Virus record (IMG/VR): IMGVR_UViG_3300026484_000436
Coordinates: 1-64,000 of that record
Origin: a virus
Length of the DNA: 64,000 nt
Reading direction: 5' to 3' (one strand)
Below the pieces are notes generated by a model. The model saw only the letters and a program-made list of their open reading frames with translations, was not told the origin of the DNA and made no database searches. The translations under genes and the position numbers were made by a program. Of this stretch, positions 51,678 to 59,650 are shown piece by piece. Position 1 is the first letter of the stretch. Each line of letters starts with the position of its first letter.

Positions 51678-53342
51678 TTACTCCACAAAATTGACATCAA
51701 TACCATAAAATACTAAATACTCATATTTCTCAGAGTTTATGATATCTTCATTTGCTATATTTTTAATATATTGAACTGGATAAACTTCAACTCCATTATC
51801 CACGCTTTTATATTTTGTAACCTCAGAAATTATTTTATTTACTTCCAAAGAACTATTCATTTTATATTCATACTTTTTAATTACTTTTTTGATATAGTTA
51901 TAAACTTCATCTTGAAACTTATTATTAACTAATTTAACCTCAAAACTTAATCCTGTTATTTTCGGTATTCCTGGAATATACACTATATTTATGCCTACAA
52001 TAGAAACTCTTTTCATAAAATTATCCAAATAAAGCAACTCAGAAGTCGTTAAGTTTTTTCTAATAGGTTCATCCCCTTTTTTAACATAATAAACATTTAA
52101 GATGCAACTTTGACTCTTCATAAAATCATTTAATTTTATAATTTCTATATTCTCACCTGATACTGAAATTTCCCTTTCAAGAAATTTTTGTTCTATATAT
52201 AATTCCACCTCATTTTCAGGGTTCGTTACCATCCTTGGGGTAACTATTAAATTCATTTTTAATAAGTCGTAAAATCTTTTTATAAAGTCGTTCATAGATT
52301 CATAACTATACTTTGATAATTTTATTACGGAACCCTCTATTAAAAGTTTATATTCTTTTTCGCCATCAAAATCATCCATTTCTTTAAATTTCAATTGCCA
52401 CCCTGCTGGTATATTTTGCTCGGGTTCTAAATAAACATCATCAAAGATATTTGAATTTAAAATATGATAATAATAGTCTTCTTTTGTTACTGCTCTTCCG
52501 TTGGTTGTTTTTAAAAAGGGTGCCATAATTTTTATTTTATCAAGTGTATCTTCATCTAATCCATAAAAATAAATATCTTTAAATTCAAAATTAAAATTCA
52601 TTTTAATTTTAAAATCATTAGATTTTAATTTACCATCTGTTTCCATATAAATAAATTTAACTTTTTTTAAGTTTGTTCCAAAATTATTTTCTAAGTCATT
52701 TATATAAATAAATGCCTCTTTATTTGTTTTAGACCAATTTACGATTTTGTTATTTAGTATATAATCTTCAAACATAGTAGATAATCCAACGATTTCAAGG
52801 TCATCAATTATTGCTAACATATTATCATTATCTACACTTCTTAAAAATTCAGATTTTAGTAATAAGTTGTTTTTCTTATTAAAAAAAGTTTCGATTTCTA
52901 CTTCTTGTTTAATTCCTATTTTTAAATTTACAAAATCATTATATTTTATTTTTTTAGGTTTATCCAAATACACTATATCATAATTTTTTTTATCTATCGT
53001 AACTTTTCCTAAAACTTGCCCTAATTCTAAAATTATATCTTCATTACCTAAATAAACAAATGAAAATTCGGGTGCCTTTGCTCTTTGAAATCTATATCCT
53101 AATGGATAAGCGCTTTCAAAAACCGATGTTTCAAGTTTCGCTTTTTGTAAATATGTTTCTTCTCGGTACATTTTATTTTTGAATAAAGTCATAGAAGTAT
53201 AACCTGCTAAAAGCGAAGCAATTAAATCAGTCGTAGAATTATCCATTTTCGCTTGGATTTCCTTAAAATTATCAAGTGATTTAATATATTTTAAAAAATT
53301 TTCTTTTATTTCGTTAAAATCGACTTTTTGAATATCTAACAT
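51678..53342 (-). CDS. 6: Baseplate wedge protein gp6-like
   Basis: The gp6/GpJ-type N-terminus is visible: STTDLIASLLAGYTSMTLFK, then REETYLQKAKLETSVFESAY and YPLGYRFQRAKAPEF. A mid-region GRAVTKEDYYYHILNSNIFD is typical of the family's conserved core, where partners dimerise. At 554 residues it is shorter than T4 gp6 (660). It follows gp25 by 3 bp; gp25, gp6 and gp53 form the inner wedge. Confidence 0.85.
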   Translation of the reverse strand: MLDIQKVDFNEIKENFLKYIKSLDNFKEIQAKMDNSTTDLIASLLAGYTSMTLFKNKMYREETYLQKAKLETSVFESAYPLGYRFQRAKAPEFSFVYLGNEDIILELGQVLGKVTIDKKNYDIVYLDKPKKIKYNDFVNLKIGIKQEVEIETFFNKKNNLLLKSEFLRSVDNDNMLAIIDDLEIVGLSTMFEDYILNNKIVNWSKTNKEAFIYINDLENNFGTNLKKVKFIYMETDGKLKSNDFKIKMNFNFEFKDIYFYGLDEDTLDKIKIMAPFLKTTNGRAVTKEDYYYHILNSNIFDDVYLEPEQNIPAGWQLKFKEMDDFDGEKEYKLLIEGSVIKLSKYSYESMNDFIKRFYDLLKMNLIVTPRMVTNPENEVELYIEQKFLEREISVSGENIEIIKLNDFMKSQSCILNVYYVKKGDEPIRKNLTTSELLYLDNFMKRVSIVGINIVYIPGIPKITGLSFEVKLVNNKFQDEVYNYIKKVIKKYEYKMNSSLEVNKIISEVTKYKSVDNGVEVYPVQYIKNIANEDIINSEKYEYLVFYGIDVNFVE

Positions 53343-53345
53343 TTT

Positions 53346-53705
53346 TTACCTTTGTATTATAGTAAATGATTCACTTAAACTATAAACCCCATCCAATCCA
53401 TTTATTTTAAATACCAATTTTAAAATATATAATCTTGAAGTAGAGTCTATTGATATATCAGTTTCATCCAAAAGAGTAATCTCAGGGACAAATTTTAAAA
53501 GGCAATTTTTTAGTTTTAATTTAATTGCCGTTAAATGCCAAACTTCAAGAGTCCCAAAAAGATATTCTCTTAAATCACAATCAAAATCTCTACAAAAAAA
53601 CCAATCACCTTGTATTGATTGTAGTAATAATTTGATTTTTTGAGTTATAGCATCGACATCATTAACAAATAAATTGTCTGAAATTGATAAATCCGTATAA
53701 ACCAT
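53346..53705 (-). CDS. 25: Baseplate wedge protein gp25-like (GPW/gp25)
   Basis: The 119-residue protein has the gp25 pattern: ITQKIKLLLQSIQGDWFFCRDFDCDLREYLFG, corresponding to the family's helix followed by the P.FG.-type loop, and later strands (RLYILKLVFKINGLDG). T4 gp25 is 132 residues. It nucleates sheath polymerisation at the baseplate. Neighbour to gp6, as in many myoviruses. Confidence 0.85.
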   Translation of the reverse strand: MVYTDLSISDNLFVNDVDAITQKIKLLLQSIQGDWFFCRDFDCDLREYLFGTLEVWHLTAIKLKLKNCLLKFVPEITLLDETDISIDSTSRLYILKLVFKINGLDGVYSLSESFTIIQR

Positions 53706-53724
53706 TTTTTCCCTTTTGATGTAT

Positions 53725-54567
53725 TTAATTCAAGTTTATTGTGGCACCTTTTATATTAACATTGGCACCGGCAGTTAAATTTATGTTACCCGCCACTTTT
53801 ATGTTTAAATCCCCATTGACTTCTAGAGTATCATTTAAACCTATTTTTGTACTTCTATTACCCTTTATATCAACATTCATATTTTTTAAAACTTGTAAAA
53901 TAAAATCATCATTATATTCTTTTTTAACTAATTTATCCACAACCTCTAACAATTCTTCAAGAATATGATTATATTTATTTTTCAAAAATATATTATCGCT
54001 ATTCCCCGAAACCATAAAATTTCTATCTTGCATAACATAATAAATTTCCGTTCCTGGTACTTTATATTCACTATTCCCTTTTCCATCCACTTTTTGATAA
54101 TAACCAGTATGATGAACTCTCCACCATTCGCCTGTGGTAAAATTAAATTTTTCAAAATCATTTTGTTTATTTATTGTCATCTTAGTATTAGGGTAATCTT
54201 GTTCTGAAGAATAATTTATATCGGACATATCTGTTATATTTGTGTATTTTACTTCGACTTGTTTAACTGTCGTATGTTTGATGTCTTTTTCAGCATCTTG
54301 CTGTTCGTGATTATCAGAAACAGCAGAATCAGTTTCTTGGGCAGAATGATTTGCCTCATCTTTTGCCTTAGTTTTTAATTTATTTTCTTCACTTTTTTGC
54401 TTTAACGAAAGCATTTTTTTCGCATTATTTGTCAATTTCTTTGATTGCTCGTGTAAAGGTTTTGATATAGATTTTAATTTATCCCTAACTTCGTTTTCAA
54501 GTGGATGACCCTTTAAGTTATTTTGCCACTCATCTAATTTTTTATTTACATCACAGAACAAACCCAT
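53725..54567 (-). CDS. Baseplate central spike protein with beta-helix-like tip (280 aa)
   Basis: The last 50 residues (DIKGNRSTKIGLNDTLEVNG, then DLNIKVAGNINLTAGANVNI) form the short alternating strands expected of a triple-stranded spike like the C-terminus of T4 gp5. The middle (FTTGEWWRVHHTGYYQKVDG; GTEIYYVMQD) resembles spike base domains; the N-terminal 120 residues are charged helix. No lysozyme domain is present, and the OB-fold part is encoded separately at 57072-57386. Its probable role is membrane puncture. Confidence 0.7.
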   Translation of the reverse strand: MGLFCDVNKKLDEWQNNLKGHPLENEVRDKLKSISKPLHEQSKKLTNNAKKMLSLKQKSEENKLKTKAKDEANHSAQETDSAVSDNHEQQDAEKDIKHTTVKQVEVKYTNITDMSDINYSSEQDYPNTKMTINKQNDFEKFNFTTGEWWRVHHTGYYQKVDGKGNSEYKVPGTEIYYVMQDRNFMVSGNSDNIFLKNKYNHILEELLEVVDKLVKKEYNDDFILQVLKNMNVDIKGNRSTKIGLNDTLEVNGDLNIKVAGNINLTAGANVNIKGATINLN

Positions 54568-54579
54568 TTATTCTCCCTT

Positions 54580-57060
54580 TTAACAACTTGGCATATTAAG
54601 TTTAAACTTTGGAAACGATAATGAAAAGTTAAATTTTAATCCATCAAAATGAAATTTTGGTGCTGCTATTTTACAATTCAAACCATCTTCAAGCATTTTT
54701 TCAAACATATCTTCATATATTTTTTCCTGTTCTTCTGCCCATTTTTTAACCCCATCTTTCATAGAGTCCATAAATGATTTTCCATCATTATTACATAAAT
54801 CGTTTGGACTCAACCCAAACATACCTAATGCTCCTGATATTGAATTTTTGATTGCTCCTATCATATCTGCACCAAATTGGTCTATACTTCCCACGAAATC
54901 TGCAATAGCATTACCTAGATTATCAATCGTATCTCCGATTGTATCTAATAAATTCAATAACATTCCTAAAAGGCATAAAAGTGCCTTTAATAAACATAAT
55001 AAAGCACTAATCATATCAAATAATGCCTGTATAGGTCCTAATATAGAATTTACAATGTCAGCAAATTTATTGATGTATTTTTGTAAAAAGTCTTGTGCTC
55101 TTTTTAAATTATCATCTAACCACCCTTGAACTCTTGCTATACCTTTATTGACCCATTCTGATAATTTATTGGCATATTCTTGTAATTTATTTTGAAATTT
55201 TTGAGCATACCCCATCAATTTTTCTGAAAATTGATTAATCTTTGAAGACCATTGTAAAAATTTATTTCTTAAATCTTCAAGGAATGTAGTTTTTTCTTTT
55301 TTAAGTTTTTTTGGTTTATCATCTGGTAATTTTTTATTACTTTTTGAATTACCACATTTTTGTTCTTCAGGAAAATTATCCACATCCGGCAAATCGTGTA
55401 TATTCTCGTCCATAATCAATGCTATTTCATTAAAATTATTTAATGTAATTTCTCCAAAGGCAGTAACTATTTCCTCAAGATGATTATACTCTATTTCTTT
55501 TTCTACTTGTTTAAATTTATCAAATGTTACTTTTTCAATGTCTAAGACTTTTGATAAATCAGTTGTTTTTTTCTTAGGAATGTTATCATTGAAATCTGCT
55601 GGAAACCTTAAATTATTGAGATTATTTTTTGAAATAACATCAATGGGTTTTTTAACTTCTATGCCAGGTAAAGTTGAAATTAACTTATCTATTCCCTTTG
55701 TCATTTTCGAAGATTGTAATTCTTCTTTAATTTTTTTTGATAATAATTCAATTTCTTTATCAATTTTTATTAAATTATTGTTACTTTTAAAAACAAACTC
55801 TGTGGCATTCATTGTAAAATTATTCTTTTTTAACAACTCGTTTATTTCTTCAATGGATTCAAAAAACCCTGTTCCTAAAATTTCTTCAAGTGTCATTTTT
55901 TTAGACATATTTAAAAGACTATAAAATTTAAAATTATCCTGTAATTCAATCGATGCTTCTTCACTTTTTTCATCAATGGTATTTATAATTGTATGAATAC
56001 TACTAAAATCAAGAACATCTAAAAATAAACGAATATAAGCATAAATTGATTTTTCAAAATAAACGATAGAACCGAATTTATCAAATACTTCTTTTTTCAA
56101 AAGAGGTTTAACATACTTGAAAGATTGATAACCACTTAAAAATATCTTAAAAATAGTTTCATATAATTTTCTTTCGATTTCATAATTTTTAAGAATGTAA
56201 ATTATAGGCAATAAATATAAAAAATCTCCTTGAAAACTTTTATCTTTTAATAATTTTTCTACAATAAATACCTTTTTAACACCAATATCTATGAAATCTT
56301 CAATTAAATTGTATTTTAATTTTTTTGGTATAAAACTATAAATTAAGTCAATATATTTATTTTTACTAACAAAATAATTGGGTAATAACTCTTGTGAAAA
56401 ATTTAAAAATTCCCCATAACCATTTAAAATCTCATCAAGTTGCGAAGTCAAACCATAAAAGTAAGTATTTTCAAAAGGAAAGACATTTGATAACTTCATC
56501 TCTTTTTCTAAATATGGTAAAATTTCTTCATTTTTTTCACTCATTTCTTTTATAATTTTGTCTTTTTGTTTATCATTTATAGGTTGGTGTTTCACAAAGG
56601 TTGAAACTTCAATAGGTTCATCCATATTAAACAAATCATCTGTTTGATTTCTTTCAAGTAATGATATTAAAAACCCATTTTTTTTATTTAGATTGTACTC
56701 TTCTATAAAATAAAGAGTCATCATTTTAGCAATGTGTAAAAAATTAACATATTTGGCAAATTCAAGTGTTAAATCTTTTGGCATAAGATAATCATTTTTT
56801 AGTTGAAACATCAACTGATAACCATTTTCAATTTCCCCAAGAATTGCCATTTTTTGTTCTTCAGGTAAATTTTTAAAATGGTATCCTTTAATCATTTTAC
56901 TAATGAATTCAGTATTTTTTTGAAAATTATAAAGATTTGTGATTTTTCTTTCTTCAAAAAGTGTTATAACACCATTCATAAAAATTATATATTCATATAT
57001 ATTATTATATTTTTCAAAATGATAAGTATTGCTACCATATTTCTCATAAATTTTTTCCAA
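54580..57060 (-). CDS. Large baseplate-hub-region protein with hydrophobic helical tail (826 aa)
   Basis: I recognise no family. The first 600 residues are helical; then a Lys-rich linker and from about 615 a continuous amphipathic helix series (QFSEKLMGYAQKFQNKLQEY). A hydrophobic stretch, FDMISALLCLLKALLCLLGM, stands near residues 700-720. It lies between the gp5 OB domain and the spike gene. A central hub or membrane-interacting component is plausible from position and the hydrophobic segment. Confidence 0.55.
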   Translation of the reverse strand: MEKIYEKYGSNTYHFEKYNNIYEYIIFMNGVITLFEERKITNLYNFQKNTEFISKMIKGYHFKNLPEEQKMAILGEIENGYQLMFQLKNDYLMPKDLTLEFAKYVNFLHIAKMMTLYFIEEYNLNKKNGFLISLLERNQTDDLFNMDEPIEVSTFVKHQPINDKQKDKIIKEMSEKNEEILPYLEKEMKLSNVFPFENTYFYGLTSQLDEILNGYGEFLNFSQELLPNYFVSKNKYIDLIYSFIPKKLKYNLIEDFIDIGVKKVFIVEKLLKDKSFQGDFLYLLPIIYILKNYEIERKLYETIFKIFLSGYQSFKYVKPLLKKEVFDKFGSIVYFEKSIYAYIRLFLDVLDFSSIHTIINTIDEKSEEASIELQDNFKFYSLLNMSKKMTLEEILGTGFFESIEEINELLKKNNFTMNATEFVFKSNNNLIKIDKEIELLSKKIKEELQSSKMTKGIDKLISTLPGIEVKKPIDVISKNNLNNLRFPADFNDNIPKKKTTDLSKVLDIEKVTFDKFKQVEKEIEYNHLEEIVTAFGEITLNNFNEIALIMDENIHDLPDVDNFPEEQKCGNSKSNKKLPDDKPKKLKKEKTTFLEDLRNKFLQWSSKINQFSEKLMGYAQKFQNKLQEYANKLSEWVNKGIARVQGWLDDNLKRAQDFLQKYINKFADIVNSILGPIQALFDMISALLCLLKALLCLLGMLLNLLDTIGDTIDNLGNAIADFVGSIDQFGADMIGAIKNSISGALGMFGLSPNDLCNNDGKSFMDSMKDGVKKWAEEQEKIYEDMFEKMLEDGLNCKIAAPKFHFDGLKFNFSLSFPKFKLNMPSC

Positions 57061-57071
57061 TTTTCAATCCT

Positions 57072-57386
57072 TTAAGTCATCGCAGGTGGTATTGAAGAAA
57101 TTGATTCAACTATAATTCCATTCATAATATCTTCTTCTGGGAAATATACAATTACTCTAGAGTCTATATTAGGTGTATCATTTTTGGCATTTGCCCCACT
57201 TTTGGGTGCCATTTTAATATAATACCAAGGTAAATCTTCTTTATCAATTTCATCTGTAACCCCATCGATTTGAACTTTTAATCTATTTGCTTTCAGTGGG
57301 TCAGCATCATCTACAACAGTTGATTGAAAAAAATTACCTTTTAAAAAATTTTCAATTAATAATTCTCTTTTATCTGTTAAAATCAT
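57072..57386 (-). CDS. 5: gp5-type OB-fold baseplate hub protein (104 aa)
   Basis: The 104-residue protein matches the N-terminal OB domain of T4 gp5: NFFQSTVVDDADPLKANRLK, VQIDGVTDE..DLPWYYIKM and RVIVYFPEEDIMNGIIVES. The T4 protein continues into lysozyme and spike; here the gene ends after the OB domain. It probably sits on the gp27-like hub encoded just upstream. Confidence 0.8.
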   Translation of the reverse strand: MILTDKRELLIENFLKGNFFQSTVVDDADPLKANRLKVQIDGVTDEIDKEDLPWYYIKMAPKSGANAKNDTPNIDSRVIVYFPEEDIMNGIIVESISSIPPAMT

Positions 57387-57403
57387 TTCTTCCCTTTATA
57401 TTT

Positions 57404-58522
57404 TTATTTAATATAAAAATCGCGAGAACAACTTATTACAAATTTTTCAAAACCCTTATTTGAAATACTCATCTCTATACCTGTTATTATATAATTGCCT
57501 TCGATGGCAAGCGAATGCTCTAATGATTTTTTAGTTATATCCTCAAATTCAATCAATTTTAATAATTCAATTTTTGTAAAATCACTAAGATTGTCAAGTG
57601 TTATTTCTAAATCAAATGTCTCTAATTTGTTCCTTAAACTTATATTAAATCTTCTTGAATAGTTATATTTCTCGTGTGTATTCATATTGTCATTTAACAC
57701 TTTATATGGATAATAAGGTACTTTATCATAAGGTTCCCCTGTAAAAAGTGAATTCGTAGGGATATCTTCTGCTATTATTTGGTGGGTTGGTATTTGAAAA
57801 TTTTGTGCCTTTCTTTCTGGACTTAATTTATAACTATAAATATCAAAATTTCCTGAAAAAATAAAGTTAGTGAATTGAATTTCATCACTTTTTTTGCTTT
57901 TCATATTTGTAATTTTTAAAGGTTTTTGTTTAAGAATGTTTGAAAAGGTATTTATCTTAAATTTCTTTTCAGGTGAAATAAATCCTAAAGATAAATCATT
58001 ATCAAAATATATATAGTCATATAAATACTCTAAAAATTTTTTTTCTGTTATATTGTATCTTAACCAGGTTTGCATATCATCACTCGCCCCTTTCGTTGTC
58101 AAATCGACAAATTCAATATTCTTCAATTCAGACATAACTTCAAGAGCACTTTTTTCTTTGAATGCTTCTTGTTTAAAATCATTTTGAAAAAAATCTGTTA
58201 AATCTACTAAGCAATTCAATGTAACATTAAACATTCCAACTTCGTTTTTTGTGAAAATAAAACTCGAAATTTGAAAAAACATTTTTTTGATATACCTATC
58301 ATTAGCAGCAATATCAACCTCAACAGGGGCACCTTGAAACATTATCTTAGACAATCTATCATAAGTTAGAGTCAAGTGTATTGAAGCATAAGGTAAATTT
58401 TCTGGGTGTAACTTATAACTTATTCCAATTGACTTAAATTCGATTTTTTCTATTTTTAAATTATTTATTGTAATCTTATTTTGAAAATTTTCATCATTTG
58501 ATAAAACATAATTTTTACCCAT
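57404..58522 (-). CDS. Baseplate hub protein, gp27-like (372 aa)
   Basis: Length close to T4 gp27 (391). Beta-rich with hub-type segments: EIDIAANDRYIKK-like strands, DDMQTWLRYNITEKKFLEYL followed by YFDNDLSLGFISP, and a C-terminal SISNKGFEKFVISCSRDFYI. Encoded between gp53 and the gp5 OB domain, where the hub is expected. Sequence identity to gp27 is not visible by eye, so the call rests on pattern and synteny. Confidence 0.65.
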   Translation of the reverse strand: MGKNYVLSNDENFQNKITINNLKIEKIEFKSIGISYKLHPENLPYASIHLTLTYDRLSKIMFQGAPVEVDIAANDRYIKKMFFQISSFIFTKNEVGMFNVTLNCLVDLTDFFQNDFKQEAFKEKSALEVMSELKNIEFVDLTTKGASDDMQTWLRYNITEKKFLEYLYDYIYFDNDLSLGFISPEKKFKINTFSNILKQKPLKITNMKSKKSDEIQFTNFIFSGNFDIYSYKLSPERKAQNFQIPTHQIIAEDIPTNSLFTGEPYDKVPYYPYKVLNDNMNTHEKYNYSRRFNISLRNKLETFDLEITLDNLSDFTKIELLKLIEFEDITKKSLEHSLAIEGNYIITGIEMSISNKGFEKFVISCSRDFYIK

Positions 58523-58800
58523 TATTTACCTTTTTGATTTTTTATTATATAATCTTTTATAAGTGTTTTAACCGAAATCATATCAGGAATTTTCACTACA
58601 TTGACTTCGAATGGATTTATAATATCATTATAAAGAGCAATAACCCACCACATATTCAAATCAGTGTAATGCTTTAATGCTAATGTGTCAAGATTATCTT
58701 CTTCAATTGAAATGTAATTTAATTTTTTTAATTTATTTACAAAATCATTGCTCAAAAAATCATACATTCCGTTTTCGTAGTTAAAAATTTGTCCAATCAA
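58522..58800 (-). CDS. 53: Baseplate wedge protein gp53-like (LysM-like)
   Basis: The 92-residue protein carries the gp53/LysM-like motif EDNLDTLALKHYTDLNMWWV and ALYNDIINPFEV (residues 35-66). T4 gp53 is about twice as long. It is the first gene after a strong promoter and overlaps the next start by 1 bp. It joins wedge to hub in T4. Confidence 0.75.
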   Translation of the reverse strand: MIGQIFNYENGMYDFLSNDFVNKLKKLNYISIEEDNLDTLALKHYTDLNMWWVIALYNDIINPFEVNVVKIPDMISVKTLIKDYIIKNQKGK

Positions 58801-58817
58801 TTCTTTTCCTTTTTATA

Positions 58818-58846
58818 ATTATATCATAAAAATACTTAAAAGTCAA
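58818..58846 (-). promoter_or_regulatory. sigma70-type promoter fused to a terminator, heading the baseplate genes
   Basis: On the minus strand TTGACT (58841-58846), 17 bp, TATAAT (58818-58823). The -35 box begins in the 5' arm and continues into the loop of the terminator hairpin of the preceding gene. Confidence 0.78.
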
Positions 58847-58854
58847 GTATTTTT
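58828..58854 (-). terminator. Intrinsic terminator overlapping stop codon and promoter
   Basis: A 10-bp stem (AAAAATACTT / AAGTATTTTT, loop of 7) includes part of the TAA stop of the 261-aa gene and its 3' arm supplies the T-run. Same plan as at 4564-4586 and 6920-6941. Confidence 0.6.
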
Positions 58855-59638
58855 AACTAAATGCTGTTTTTATTTTGAAAATTTTAGCATATTCATCTGC
58901 GAATAGACTTCTATAAAATTCAAAACTTAAATCTACTTCTATGAAAATAGGATTCCCTTCTTCGTCCCTATCATTTGATATTCTGGCATTGCCACTTTTT
59001 AAATACAACCCTCCTGGAATTTCAAGTATGTTATTTATAGTAACTTGAAATAATTCAGTATCCAGGTCAAGTACAGGATTTAATTTTGTCTTTCCTGCAT
59101 CATATAGATATTGAGTAGTTGGAGCATTTAATGCCAAGAGTTTATCTTTAATATCTCCCGTATCCATCGCCCCTACTGTAGGTTTGGCAAGTGTTCCCCT
59201 TGTTATGAATTTAATAATATCATCATAATTTATAACATCAAACATTCCAGGAATTACAAAAAATTTTAAATTAAAAGCAATTTTCCCTTCACTGCTTTTA
59301 TAAAGTTGAATTGATTCTGCCATAGATTCTCCAATAGCATCTTTTGCCATTGTATTCGCAGCACCTTTAACTACACCATCCAATCCAAATTTTTTAACGA
59401 ATGGGATATTACTCGCAAATTCCCCTGCCATATTCGCAGCACCCCTTGCTATTTTTGTCGCACCACCTGTTAAAGGAGCACTATCTGTCGTCATTGAAGT
59501 TGAAAAACCAAAATCTTCATTATATAATCCATAAATAGTTTTACACTCCATTTTTTTAGGTGGTATTATTGTAACACCATAAGTTTTAAAAATATCACTT
59601 TTCGTTTGACCTTCAATTTGAAGAAAATTTGTAGTCAT
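58853..59638 (-). CDS. Tail tube initiator / baseplate-tube junction protein (gp48/gp54-like, 261 aa)
   Basis: The beta-rich ends (QVTINNILEIPGGLYLKSGN; FIEVDLSFEFYRSLFADEY) resemble tube-type proteins, with an Ala/Gly-rich central insert. It lies between the tape measure and gp53, where T4 has genes 48 and 54 right after the tape measure gene 29. It should cap the hub and start tube growth. Assignment by synteny and pattern. Confidence 0.55.
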   Translation of the reverse strand: MTTNFLQIEGQTKSDIFKTYGVTIIPPKKMECKTIYGLYNEDFGFSTSMTTDSAPLTGGATKIARGAANMAGEFASNIPFVKKFGLDGVVKGAANTMAKDAIGESMAESIQLYKSSEGKIAFNLKFFVIPGMFDVINYDDIIKFITRGTLAKPTVGAMDTGDIKDKLLALNAPTTQYLYDAGKTKLNPVLDLDTELFQVTINNILEIPGGLYLKSGNARISNDRDEEGNPIFIEVDLSFEFYRSLFADEYAKIFKIKTAFS

Positions 59639-59650
59639 TATTCATCTCCT

